Source: Neolentinus lepideus HHB14362 ss-1
Taxonomy: Eukaryota > Basidiomycota > Agaricomycetes > Gloeophyllales > Gloeophyllaceae
Direction of reading: 5' to 3'
Assembly: GCA_001632425.1 (NCBI GenBank)
Contig: KV425565.1
Location: 62,001-126,000, forward strand
Length of the DNA stretch: 64,000 nt
The notes beneath the pieces were generated by a model. The model was given only the letters and a program-made list of their open reading frames with translations. It had not been told where the DNA came from and did no database searches. Within the stretch, counting starts at the first letter, position 1. The number at the start of each line of letters is the position of its first letter. Shown piece by piece: positions 37,132 through 48,113 of this stretch. The translations under genes were made by a program, and so were the position numbers.

Positions 37132-37310
37132 CGGTGAAAGTTGGCCGTTTCTCTGCAACGGTGGAGTCGACAGTAACCGTAAGGATCGTTACACCGCACC
37201 AGGCAAAACGACGTTCAGATTGTTCCGAAGTTCAAGTGGGCAGATTCTGATAGAGATTGGGCCAAAGTGTACCTCAGGGTACAGATTCAATAGCGTTTAG
37301 GCCCAGAGAT

Positions 37311-37330
37311 CCGCCACATTAAAGTGGCGG
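37311..37330. promoter_or_regulatory. Inverted repeat CCGCCAC-N6-GTGGCGG
   Basis: Perfect 7-bp arms around ATTAAA, about 180 bp upstream of the taspase start and 3' of MRI1. It could be an operator-like site or a short hairpin in the MRI1 3' region; which one is unknown. Confidence 0.4.
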
Positions 37331-37472
37331 TTCGAAATTATTCCCGTTTTGGAAAGCTAATTCCTTTATTTAACTGATTGCTTTACCACATGTCATTCGC
37401 CTTGGAACATTTCTTCATTTCAGAGCGCAGCATTCCAGAGATCCATATATCAATATTCCTTCCGACCGCAGG

Positions 37473-38960
37473 CTACACGACACCGCTAAGATCAAACACA
37501 CTTTCCCCCTCCTTCTTGACCGCGACACCCTTCTCTGTGACGATGGCAGAGATCAACTCCGCAGGCGTAACGTCGAAACTCGGGTTGTAGATTCCGTCGA
37601 GACCTTCAGGCGTGATCATCACTGCGGCCTGCTCCTTCTGACCCTGCGCGTTCACAGAGAATGGGTAGAGCGCTCCGCGAACGATACAGGCTTCGACGAG
37701 TGGTCGGTGTTCGATGGGAATACTGATTAGGATGAAGGATAATGAGCAAAGAGGAATGAGACGGAAAGGGACTTACCCTGTGCCATCAGTGACATCTAGA
37801 TCGACAGTGCTTACTGGGCCAATGACGATAAATGGGATTTTGTGCCGCGCTGCTAGTACGGCTGCGTTATATGTTCCGATCTGTTCCACAAAACGTTTCC
37901 ACATCATGCCATGTAACATAATGATAACATAAATCCACCTTGTTCGCTGTATCTCCATTCCTTACTATTCTGTCGGCACCGACGACTTCGGAGACACGTC
38001 AGATGCTGCTATCCTAGCTCTGCAGAAAGCGCTCACCAACAGCATGGATGTCATGATGCTGGAACAGGGAGCCAACCATGGTGTCACAGATCATCACGGA
38101 AGGGATTTTCAAGGTTTGCAGCTCCAGTGCGGTGAGCCTGGATATGGTCCAAAACGAGTCATATGGATAAGGCTGTCCTTCGCTGAATAGACATACCGTG
38201 ATCCTTGATGGTAGGGAGCGGTTTGTGTGTAGTAGGCTTTATTGAGTTTACCCGTTTCGTGCAAATATGTAATCAGTCCCAGCGCTGTACCGTATCCCTC
38301 CACCTTTGCGTGAGTCAGAAAGCAGAGGCATCGATTCAGCACCTACCGATGTAGCTAGTGACCCTGTGTTGCAAACCGTAAGGACGTTCAACCCCTCTCC
38401 ACTCCCGCCTCTCGCTTTCACCTGCTCAATCAGCCACTCGCCACCATGCCTCGACATCTCCTTGTTCCTCCCAACATCCTCATCAGCGACTGCCTTTCCC
38501 TCAGCGATAAGCTCCTCCGCGACCGCTCGAACATCTTTCCCCTCCGATATAGCCGTATTCAACGTCCTCGTCAGGCGCCGCGTTGCCGCGCCCAAATTCA
38601 CCGCCGTGGGACGTGCAGTGTACAGGAAACTTAAAATAGGCTCTACGTTCGCTTTGAGTGCGTCCGTCGATGATAGGAAGTCAGGACGCTGTGAAGATTT
38701 CAGTGCTCGGGAGAGATGGGACGCGAACGATAACGCCGCTAGGGACGCAATGGCTGGCGCTCCGCGGATCTAGCGATACGTGTAAGTCAGCCGAGTCTGA
38801 GTAGAGTGTATTTACAAGCCTTCATCGACTTGATCGCATCGTGCGCGTCTTCGATTGTATTGATATCTATCCACTCGGTAGTGTGCGGCAATAGCAGCTG
38901 ATTGACAATTTTAATAGTATCCCCGTTGGTCTCGATGGATTTCATTCCGTGGGCGGCCAT
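37473..38960 (-). CDS. MRI1: Methylthioribose-1-phosphate isomerase
   Basis: About seven exons. The N-terminus has [20 protein letters not shown] and [20 protein letters not shown]. The substrate loop [80 protein letters not shown] and [20 protein letters not shown] follow, then [10 protein letters not shown] and the C-terminal block [20 protein letters not shown]. The enzyme converts methylthioribose-1-phosphate to methylthioribulose-1-phosphate in the methionine salvage pathway. The catalytic Cys (VCNTG) and Asp (GADR) are present. Intron 1 appears to use a GC donor (38819-38770): only this join yields the invariant RGAP motif. It lies upstream of the taspase gene on the same strand. Confidence 0.95.
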
Positions 38961-39227
38961 CTTGTGTCTTGTCCGACGAGTACGAGGCGCGTTGGACTTG
39001 TAAATTTAGTGGATCGAGTGGTAGTGGCTGCAGTGTAGTGCAGTGCGATCTAAGATGGCGAGATCTCGCGTGATTCCTTCTCCTCAGATCGGATCGGGAG
39101 ACACGTGCCTCAGTCCTTCCTTCGCGGGCTGCAGTGCAAGCTGTGTCGCGGGAGGATCGTTGAGCTGCAACCGAGCACCAGTCCATCCACGGTACAGACT
39201 TTAGAACACATGAATGGCGCCAGAACT

Positions 39228-39555
39228 TTAAATGACACGGTCTATTGACCAGTTGCACGGGAATGGGTATAGGTGATCCTTGAACGCCGGATTCCCAACG
39301 TTGTCAATGCACCGTGCCATGGGCACTGTTCCCACTATCCGTACTACAAATTGGAGCATTATAGTACCTGAGAAGGACGTTAATGGAAACGTGGACTGAA
39401 AAACGACACACAATTGCCATTGTCGTTCAAATTGAGGGCTAGTGATCTTCCGGATACCAAATTGCAGTTTCAGTGAGGTACTGATACGTGGACAGATGTT
39501 GGACAGTTGACGCAACTTAGGAACAACTTACGATCGCGCCAATGCATCGGAGCAT
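39228..39555 (-). CDS. Possible small gene of unknown function (weak)
   Basis: An ATG at 39555 follows an AACCCTAACC box and starts MLRCIGAI before a GTAAGT donor. Candidate downstream exons could add STFPLTSFS and RIVGTVPMARCIDNVGNPAF, ending at 39228. The result would be a 50-95 residue protein with a basic, mitochondrial-like N-terminus. No family was recognised and several splice choices are possible. The surrounding 780 bp between MRI1 and MTQ1 hold no other coding signal. Confidence 0.2.
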
Positions 39556-39577
39556 AGCGTACTAGATGGTATTTGTA

Positions 39578-39587
39578 GGTTAGGGTT
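39578..39587. promoter_or_regulatory. Telobox-like GGTTAGGGTT
   Basis: Reads AACCCTAACC on the minus strand, about 23 bp upstream of the weak small gene's ATG. It resembles the box near TFB4. Confidence 0.35.
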
Positions 39588-39742
39588 ATGTCGGAGGGCA
39601 CAAGCTGATGTCTTCGCGTTTAGCACATGGCTTACCGGCGGGAGAATGTGAGAACGCGGGGGTGGTAGATTATGAGACGAACGTGAGACATACATTGATA
39701 GCGATGGGAAGATCACAGACAAACAAGGCCGCAGAATGACTC

Positions 39743-40764
39743 TCATGAGCGCCCTACGACCACGCGCTCTTTGCCCCAAGGGTCTTGCCAAATTTCCGTG
39801 TCTTGTATACCAGCTTCATCTTGCACGATTCTCCGAACATCGTGAGCTTGTTTTTCGCCTACTTCGAAGGCGATAAACCCTCCGGGCTTGAGTAATTTCA
39901 TTTCCGCTGTGAGCTGCGCAATGCGATGATAGAAAGACAAGCCACGTTGATCTACTGAATCAGGCGGATCACCTAATAAAGCGCGAGGATCTTCATAATC
40001 TTTGACAGAGGGTGACAATCCTTCGTATTCTTCTTGTGAGATGTACGGCGGATTTGAGGTAATCACGTCAAACGGGGGTAGGAGAAGACGTGATGACCAC
40101 GTTGCAGAATCGAAGATATCCCCTAGAACGGGGGTGAAGACGTTTTGATGGCAAGCATCACTACCAGAGGCAGTCGGGATACCACAGATAGATGCATTCT
40201 CTCTTGACAGTTGCACGGCGTCGGCCGAGATATCGACTCCAATCGCATGAACACTTCCACGGGGCCAAAGATGACACAGAAGGAGCGGTATGCAACCGGA
40301 GCCTGTTAATTTCGGGATAATAAGAGAAGAAGGATACTGATTGCATAAAGGTGGATACTAAACCTGTACAGATGTCCAACAGGGAGACGGGGGTGTCTCG
40401 AGAGGGCGCGATCGTCTGAGATAGTCTAATCGTCCAATGCTCAGTTTCCGGTCTGGGTATGAGGACCGGCCGCCGCGTAAGCAGATTAAGAAGCCCAAAC
40501 GGCTGAGTCCCTGTCCCGCGCATGAGTGCATAAGCCGCTATGACCGACAAAGCGCGGAATTGGCGCACCCAGGATGTACTGCAATGGCTCGCCACGCGCC
40601 CTGCGCGCGACCATCGTGTCGATACTCATTTTGGGAACGTGCTCGGGCAGACCGACTTGCAGGGCCTGCTTCATCCATTGCAGCTCCCTGGCAGCAGCAA
40701 CTCTTCCCAGTGCATTTGCCAGGGTAGTTAAGAGATACCCCGGACTGCGGGCAGGAGGAGGCAT
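39743..40764 (-). CDS. MTQ1: HemK/PrmC-type release-factor glutamine methyltransferase
   Basis: Three exons. An N-terminal helical domain (LQWMKQALQVG, RRARGEPLQYILG) is followed by TQPFGLLNLLTRRPVLIPRPETEHW and the SAM-binding glycine motif DICTGSGCIPLLL. GVDISADAVQLSRENA is the acidic loop. The catalytic NPPY motif lies in VITSNPPYISQEEYEGL, and the end is KPGGFIAFEVGEKQAHDVRR. These enzymes methylate the GGQ glutamine of release factors. The mitochondrial MTQ1 type is favoured over cytosolic MTQ2 because it carries the PRPETE motif and the helical domain. Splice G|GG before TQPFG restores LGTQPFG. It diverges from the zinc-cluster gene, with 268 bp between starts. Confidence 0.93.
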
Positions 40765-41032
40765 GCAGGGGCCGGAGTAGACGAGTAATATTCGACATCA
40801 ACGATGTGCCGGATGCCGCCGGACCGGAGACTGGGAAAGCCGCCGGCGATGGCCGAGCGTGCCGACATGCAAAGACCACCCGCCCGAAAGGGGAAAACTG
40901 TAGACCGCCCGCCGTCACAGCTGAGAGCACCTGCCCAGCGTCCTGCCCCATATTAGCCGGCCTTCCCTGCTGCAGCCTGTCCGCTCCCTACCCCATCCAC
41001 GACGACGCCGACGATATCTTTATGCCACCACC
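40765..41032. promoter_or_regulatory. Divergent promoter of MTQ1 and zinc-cluster factor
   Basis: A 268-bp GC-rich interval with several CCG/CGG triplets (GCCGCCGGACCGGAG, GCCGCCGGCG). Such CGG half-sites are typical targets of Zn2Cys6 proteins like the downstream gene, so autoregulation is conceivable but unproven. Confidence 0.4.
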
Positions 41033-43146
41033 ATGTCAGTCACCGCCATCAGCACAGCAGAACTCACTGGTACCGCTATAGCCGGTGGCCAGCCAAGTAC
41101 GCTTGGGGCTGCTTCTTTCGCTGCTGGCCCCTCTCAGAGCAGTTTTCATGATTCAGAAGAGGGCTCCTCGTCAGGCGGCAACACTTCAAAAAAGAAATCA
41201 TACAGGCGCAAGCGCACGGAAACCCCCGACGAAGTCGGCACACCGTTATCTCAAGCCTCGAGGTCTAGAGATGGTCCGAAGAAGAAGAAAGCCAACCGTG
41301 CTTGTCTGCTGTGCCAGAAGGCGCATCTCACCTGCGACGACTGTGAGTACGCCCTGCGATGTAGGGTGCCAGGAGTTAATGCGGGGCCCCACAGCTCGAC
41401 CATGTCAGCGATGTGTCAGGCGTGGCATGGCAAGCAATTGTACAGAGGGGATCAGGAAGAAGGCAAAGTATCTATTGGATGATGAAGAATTAGGTACGAA
41501 TCTTATACAAACTCAAGTTTTACGTGTTGTCACGCGATCCCAGAAGCTAGTAAAGCACGAAAGTCTACCCCGCCTGCTGCGCCGCCCAAAGAAGTGGAAC
41601 CGGCACCACTAACCACCTGTAAATATCTTACATTTCGCAAAGCAGCTGTGAGCTGATCGTTCTGCCACCCAGCGGAGCCGTTCTTAGCGAACGACCCCAT
41701 GTTCGATCTCACCTTCAACCCCAATTACAATTTCGTCTCCGAGGCTGCTAACCTAGAATATTCCATTCTTTCACAAATACTTGGCTCTAGTCCCGAGTCC
41801 GATACTGCGCCTGCGTTCTCCGGTTCAACTTGGCCGTCAGACCCTCTTTCACCCACTTTTGCTGATTCCCCCACCCAGTACACGGCGAACGCATCGCTAG
41901 GCGGAGCAGACGATTATGTTTCTACGACATCGACGTATGTTGACCAACCCCTTGCAATTCCGCCCTCCGAAACGACATTAAAGCCCGACTCCAGCTTATC
42001 TACTAGCTTCATGACCCTAACCTATCCGATCCCCGGACAACTACAAGATCAGCCTTCGCAATCCAGAAACGCCACGTTATCGGTGCAGTCTTATGGGAGA
42101 TCCGATGAATACGAGTCTCGGTTCCCATTGCTCGAGCGGTCACCTTCTACTCCCACCGTCTCGGACTCGGTTTCGAATTCGATATACGCCGGCACTGCAA
42201 AAAATACAGAAGACAGTCGTGTTTCGCCCCCCGTATCAGCTGACTCTCCCAGCACTGAGACCTCGAGCTATGACCAGCCCCTGCTCGGCCGGTCCCTCGA
42301 CGTATACAAGAGCGTTACCGCTCCGTACGACTATACCGAGGGGTACCACTTCCTCATGAAGCACTTGCCTACCCGGTGCGTATGCTATCGCTGACCTGCG
42401 TCGTCGCCTTGTCCCTCGCCAGCTGTTTGTTATTGTCTTCGAGTGGGACCGAGCTCTGATGGTGTTGCCTTGTTCTATGTATTGGTCCTGCAAAGGTTCG
42501 AGAAGAACGACATTTTGCGTATCGTCCGTGCACTGGCTATCATCCGACCTTCCCTTATTGCACTCCAGATGCCGCTGTCGGAAGAGGACGAGGTCTTTGT
42601 GGAGAAGTCGTTCCAGCGATCGTTGGTGGTGCGTGTTATGATCTGTAGTTGGGTACAAGATGTATCCTCATGTCCCAATAGGAACTCGAGAAACTCATAT
42701 CCTTCAACGGAACCCCTACGGTCGTCTGGCGTCGGACCGGTGAAATTTGCCTTGCCGGCTCCGAGTTCTGCATGCTCACCGAATGGCACCGAGACGAGCT
42801 CGTAGGAGGCACAAAATATATATACGAGGTGACCATCCATCAGCCATCATGACGAGGTGCACAGCATTCACAGCATTCCTTGTGCACAGCTTTTTGAGAA
42901 CTCGTCGGTGGTGGAGTACTGGGAGAACTTTGCATCGCATGCATTTGAAAACACGACACAGTCGGTATACTCGCATTGTGTTTTGCTAAAACCTTCAGGT
43001 GCACCGGTGCCTTGTACATTCTGTTTCACCATCCGTAGAGATATATTCGACTTGCCTAGTCTTGTGATAGGTATGTGTCTATTCGTGTCTCAGTGGCGAA
43101 GGTGACTGAGTGAAGCATTGCAGGGCAATGGTTACCACTTCTATGA
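41033..43146 (+). CDS. ERT1: Zn2Cys6 transcription factor with PAS domain (ERT1/AcuK/Gsm1 family)
   Basis: About nine exons. A Ser/Lys-rich N-terminus precedes the zinc cluster near residue 90: KKANRACLLCQKAHLTCDD, spliced to SRPCQRCVRRGMASNC and EGIRKKAKYLLDDEE. This is the diagnostic form of the gluconeogenesis regulators, with HLTCDD and RGMA. A middle region has FLANDPMFDLTFNPNYNF, then FEKNDILRIVRALAIIRPSL and a PAS-like module (LEKLISFNGTPTVVWRRTGE, MLTEWHRDEL). The protein ends VIGQWLPLL. In ascomycetes AcuK, AcuM and Ert1 switch on PEP carboxykinase and fructose-bisphosphatase on non-fermentable carbon. The exact paralogue cannot be settled by eye. Splice D|S restores the six-Cys spacing. 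Confidence 0.88.
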
Positions 43147-43447
43147 ACCATGATTTCCATTCATTATGTGTTTCCCCGCTTATACTCACTTTATTTTTCA
43201 GCTGGAAACACGTTGCTGGGACCACGTTTCATCCGCTATCGTCTCCTCGCTATGTTATCGCTATCGCCCGTAGTGTACCATAATGCCCCCATGGCTGTAG
43301 GTCATTTATGGATTAAAAGTAACGAATCAACAACTAGAGTCGTATGATCACCTAACTGCACGAAATAAAAGACGAATCCAAGTTTGGTCTGGGGTTCATT
43401 ATCAATAATCAATCAAGCCAATACAAGTCCGGCAGATGTTTGTGGCT
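43147..43447. other. Convergent 3' intergenic region
   Basis: About 300 bp between the zinc-cluster gene stop and the PRA1 gene stop, presumably UTRs. No gene or RNA was recognised. Confidence 0.5.
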
Positions 43448-44219
43448 TTACACGGCGTCTTGCACTGTCGCGTACTCGCTCTCGATGCCGGGCTCTATCA
43501 TACAGGCGTGCCCGACGATCAGAACGCCGGAGGCGCCAACTAGCCAGAAGAAGGTACCGAGCGGCGATGACCACCAAAGGAGTGGGAGGCCGACACAGAA
43601 GAGGACGGTGTAGAGCGTCTTCTGCGTGATGCCGCGGTCGCTGATCAGAGGATCGGCCCCTGCGGTACGGAATTTGTCAGTAAAGGAGAGTAGGTACTTA
43701 TGCTGTGAGTCGCGTACCGAACTTGTTGACGGCAACAAAGCCACCGACAAGAAATGCGAGGGAGATGAGGAGTAGGGGGTTGGATATTCTGTCGGAGGAG
43801 GATTAGTTAATGATATGACACCGGGAGCAGATGGATTACGTACACGGCGTATATCGCCAGGATTGCAATGATCAATCCATAGTTGCCTGACCACATTCTA
43901 AGTATCCCTGCCGGCCTCACCTATAGGCTCTACATACCGGAGAAGTAGCGTGTGTTGTAGGATATCCGCTACACGTCATGGTTAACGCTTGATGAGAAAC
44001 TTAAGAGGTACGCATGCTTACCGAGGTAGCGGTGTTCAAGTCCGCTGGTCTCGAGATACGGTTGACGTCAAAGAATTCTTGGGGTGTTCTCAATGCGCTA
44101 AGTCTTGTTTCCTGAGGATTTGACCAGTTCGGACGTCAAAATGAGAACTTGATGCAACAGGCAACCGAACGCACTCTGAACGACTTGACAGCGTCGGTAA
44201 CACGAATAAGAGTGTCCAT
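43448..44219 (-). CDS. PRA1-family protein (prenylated Rab acceptor, Yip3-like)
   Basis: About six short exons. The N-terminus MDTLIRVTDAVKSFR is followed by ETRLSALRTPQEFFDVNRIS, RPADLNTATSRISYNTRYFS, then two hydrophobic hairpins: NYGLIIAILAIYA with ISNPLLLISLAFLVGGFVAV, and TLYTVLFCVGLPLLWWSSPL with FFWLVGASGVLIVGHA. The tail is acidic. This matches PRA1 proteins, four-helix membrane proteins of the ER and Golgi that bind prenylated Rab GTPases in vesicle traffic. The motif EFFDVNRISRP is characteristic. It shares a 187-bp divergent promoter with CDC26. Confidence 0.9.
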
Positions 44220-44406
44220 CGCGATTTAGTGGTCGAAGGCAACAGCGAGGAGGGAGTGTGGAAGGTAGTTGGTGCAGCGCAGCAGGATGAAGAGTGAACG
44301 TTTATTACACGCCTGCTTCCGCGGCGCAGTTGGACACGCATGGCATTGTGGCGGAGACACGTCTTTGTTTTGTCCTCCACCTCCCTCCAGCCATTGTCTG
44401 CCTGCG
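44220..44406. promoter_or_regulatory. Short bidirectional promoter PRA1 / CDC26
   Basis: Only 187 bp lie between the two divergent ATGs, so UTRs and control sites of both genes must share it. No TATA box was evident. Confidence 0.5.
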
Positions 44407-44646
44407 ATGATACGCCGCGAGCCTACGCGCATTGTCATGAACGACTCGGATGTTCAGGATATCAGAGACGTGCTAGCGAAGAAACGCGCTCTGACCGGAA
44501 ACGACAACACTAAAACTACCTCCAGAAAAAGTCACCGGAACTCTACCAAAGGCGCGCCTGAGCTCCACCTGGCGTACGCATACGCTCTGGACATTCAAAG
44601 ACAAAGACAAAATATGACTAGAGACCAGCGGCTAGGACTTATGTAG
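44407..44646 (+). CDS. CDC26: Anaphase-promoting complex subunit Cdc26/Apc12
   Basis: Single-exon gene of 79 residues, starting at the ATG at 44407 with MIRREPTRIVMNDSDVQDIR. The N-terminal M-x-R-R-x-P-T-x-I/L pattern followed by an acidic helix is the Cdc26 signature. In known APC/C structures this N-terminus lies in the TPR groove of Apc6/Cdc16 and stabilises it. The C-terminal half is basic and low in conservation, as usual. Length fits the family (60-130). The downstream neighbour PEX5 converges within 170 bp. Identification rests on the short motif. Confidence 0.75.
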   Translation: MIRREPTRIVMNDSDVQDIRDVLAKKRALTGNDNTKTTSRKSHRNSTKGAPELHLAYAYALDIQRQRQNMTRDQRLGLM

Positions 44647-44814
44647 ACTGTTACGTGTCTCGCAGGTGAGAATGCTCTCAGGGTACGTTCCATTCTTAAT
44701 TACTGAGGCACAGACAGGTGCAGGGATGACGACCAGTCCATACAAGAGTAGATATGACATTGGAAATTGCACATTCCAGGGGACAATGTAAGATCAGCAT
44801 GTTCCACGTCTCTA

Positions 44815-47516
44815 CTACATTTGAAACGCTGTTCGGAAGGCTATGGGGAAATTATGAGCGTTGATGTCGCAATATAAGAATGTTCCTTGCCCACCTTCGA
44901 GATCCTGGCGCTCGCATAGGGTCGCTAAATCTAGTCGTTGCATGTGCGTGCACGTCGTCTTCAAGCTCTCCCACAAAGCCGAGGAAGTGATACCTCGCTT
45001 GCTCTCGGCGCCTGTCTGGTCATATACGCTGTCACTATCTTGAAGCACTAGGGCGTCTAAAATATGCTGCGCAGCCTCCTCGTAGCGCTGGTCAAGGGTC
45101 ATGAGTCATGTAGGTCCAGTCACAAGGTAACGATTACTCACCCGGAGATTGATACACGAAATGCCCAAGTTGAATCTACATGTTCATCTGGATCAGTTCT
45201 AGATCGATAAACCAGTGCAGAGCTCTCTTAACCTGGCCCGTATGTATGCTGGATTAAGCTCAAGCGCCCTGTAATAAAACTGTAGTGCTTCTTCGGCACG
45301 CCCGTTATTGGCCAAAGTAGCTCCGGCTCTATTGTAGAGCAGCCAGTCCTGTGCAATTCAAATCAACTCCAACAAAGTGGCGAATGCAACTCTGTTGCAC
45401 GCACATCAGGCCGGACAGCAAGGGCGGTCCGGAAACAGTCGTGTGCCTTGTCAAACTCCTGATCATCGCGTCAGGTCAGTAGTCATCCTCCGCAGTTAGA
45501 AAGTTTTCGGTACCTCGTTCGTGTTCAGCAACACAGCCAGCGCGACTTGAATATCCGCGTCAATCTGGCCACTCGTATCGCTCCTCGCCATCGCGATAAG
45601 GCACTGAATCAGATTCCCAAACCGCTCCGACTGGAGCGAAGAGGTCGTCTCCGGGTACTCGGCACGGTGGCGATCCACAGCATCCTTGTAGCGCTCGTTG
45701 CGATCAACCCATTCCTTGATAGCGCCGTAAGCTCTCTGACGAATTCCCTCATTTGTGTAGGAGATCGCTAGAGCCAGCCAGGATGGCAGATGTGTAGGGT
45801 CAAGCTCGATGGCGTGCCACAGAGCTTGAATGGCGCTATGCTCGCGCTCGTTCTCCTGCTGCTTCACACCAAGTTCGTACCACCCGGCAGCGTCTTTAGG
45901 ATTACGTTGCACAGCTGCCTCCAGCTCCAGCACGCTCTACAGATAAAGCACACGAGTAATTAACAAACCCGTCCGGGACCGCAGTGAACGCACCTCATAG
46001 AACGACTGCGGTCTGTCCAAATGCATCATATGATTCCGGGTTCTTGAGGAGTCTCCGATCATGTATGGATTATTAGCTTGGAACTGGTAGTTTGCTACGG
46101 GCTTGATGCCACTCGCGGTGGCCTCGAATTCCTCCCAGTCACGCTGGAGATTGTCCCATTCGCCCAGCGGAGCCTGGTCAGTGAGGCCAGTAAAAGGACC
46201 CATATGATGTGTCTTCCAGTAGTCCATGTAGTCTTCATTGTCCAGCCGAAAGTACTCTTCATTAGGATCATCCTGCTGACCCTGTTGCTCCGATGCGCTC
46301 GTGGTAGTTTCGTTACCGCGAAGGGCAGCTGCGACGCCGCTGGCAAACTGTCCCTCGGGTGGCAGGAAACTACTGATGGGTGGCGTACCCATTCGGGTGT
46401 TCCAGCGCGTTTGACCCGCCGAGTCGACTTCACGAGCTTTTCCTTTCCCCTTAGCGTCCTCTTGCATCTCGGTGGCCCACCCGGCGATAGAGCCTGATGC
46501 GTCCTTTTCGACCATCGTATTGCCTTCTACGATGACTTTGCGGTCGCGCAGCTGTTTCATCAGCCCCATAAACTCGCTGTTTTGAAACTTCGGGCTCTGC
46601 TCGGCTCTCAGGGTCTCGACGAGCAGTCCTGCGGTCCGGGCGAGCTCATCCTGCTCCTGCGGACTCATGTTCTGAGACCCGGTCGCATTCTCAAGTATAG
46701 AAGCCGAAGTGTCTGCGATCTCAGGGACCGCTCGAAACTGGAATTCCTGGTCCCATACCGAGGCTGTCATTTGATTAAGTTACATTCTTACGCTAGCTGA
46801 AGACGGAATGCGTACGATCAACCTGGACATTAGGTTGCTGTTGGATCTGCTGCTGCTGAGGGATTTGCATGGACATCGGCGCAAACGCAGGCATGGGGCT
46901 CATTGCATATCCAGCAATCGGTGGGCTCCAATGCATGGGTCCTAGAAAATAACACTGTTAGCCTACGTCCGGCACGAATGGACAGACGCACGCTGCTGCA
47001 TCTCGCCCATGCCCGCCGATGGCTCCATTGGCATCTCTCTCCCCTTGCCCTTCTCCCATGGCTTCGCCTCTGCCGGAGCCTGCTGCATGAAGTCAGCGGC
47101 CCATGCAGCTGCCGGCGCATGCCCCTGGATCGGAGCCTGCAGCGCCGGTGATGGCAGCGAGTTAGTCAGGGCCGCGAGGTCGAATGCCGACGGTCGTGTG
47201 AGTTGGGCTGGGGGCGAGAAGAACCGGGACGCATCTTCGTCCAGACGACTAGGCGCAGACGGTTGTGTGCGAAACGACTGGTGATCCGTGTCCACTTCAG
47301 CGTATGCCTGCCACGAACGCCATGCTTACCTGGCTCGATGAGCCGGCTCGTCCAGCACCGAAAAAGTCCTGGTTCTCACTCAGTATCCAGCACCCGTAAA
47401 TCTCTGTGCGCACGCACCTGCTGCACGCCTCTGTCCTGATCCAGCCTCTTCGCAAGTCCCTGCAGCGGGTTGACGGGCCCGCAATCCGCACCACCAACTA
47501 GCATAGGCAGCGCCAT
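44815..47516 (-). CDS. PEX5: Peroxisomal PTS1 import receptor PEX5
   Basis: A multi-exon gene. The start [20 protein letters not shown] carries the conserved N-terminal Cys (residue 12) that is ubiquitinated for receptor recycling. Then [13 protein letters not shown] and the WxxxF/Y-type motifs that bind Pex13/Pex14: [15 protein letters not shown] and [11 protein letters not shown]. The C-terminal half is TPR repeats: [60 protein letters not shown] and [20 protein letters not shown]. The end is FRTAFQM. PEX5 binds SKL-type signals in the cytosol and delivers matrix enzymes to peroxisomes. The middle is Gln/Pro-rich ([15 protein letters not shown]). The last short exon is joined at [10 protein letters not shown]. 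Confidence 0.95.
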
Positions 47517-48113
47517 GGCACTAGGAAAGTGTTAACGTGGACGTCGTGCGCGCCGAGTTTTTAAACAATCCGGTGGAAATAAGTGGAAAACAAGCGTATA
47601 CTTAGCCAACTAAATACACTACTAAGTATAACAAGGTCAGCTGAGCCTGTAGCCCGTCCTTCCCAAGGTCACGGATTTACTTTCCAGAGAAGCTTACTAG
47701 TAAGCGCACGCGCATGTGTTTCTCCCGCGTGTCGCCAGCCGAGTAATATCCCTGTGCCCCGCCACAGCACAGCTTACACCGCCTTGTAGGGGACGGAATC
47801 GGCACACAAAATGAGGTAGATAAGGGCATCGGAGGCCTCATTCAGAGTAGATACACGAGAGTAATTTACAAGTACAAGTAAAACTCGATATATTGATACG
47901 TGCGAGCGCGACACGGTTGCCAACAAAAAAACCGGCAGCTGGAAATAGCGAGAACGGAAGGAAACCACAGAAAGACGTGAGATCATACCATCATCATGTT
48001 TCGCCAGATCCGCGCGGACCATGGACACATTAAATGTGTAAACAGCACAACGTCCCGCAAACATAGACCCTCTAGTGAAATGTTCTCGGCTCTGACGCGG
48101 CCGCGGACCAGGT
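47517..48113. other. Intergenic stretch between PEX5 start and CRZ1-like 3' end
   Basis: About 600 bp holding the PEX5 promoter and the 3' flank of the zinc-finger gene. Short frames on both strands show no domain. No RNA gene or repeat was seen. Confidence 0.5.

Noticed and set aside
39580..39590. Telomere or subtelomere boundary suggested by TTAGGG-like boxes
   Set aside because: Only one to two repeat units occur at each site, within gene-dense DNA; this is not a telomeric array.
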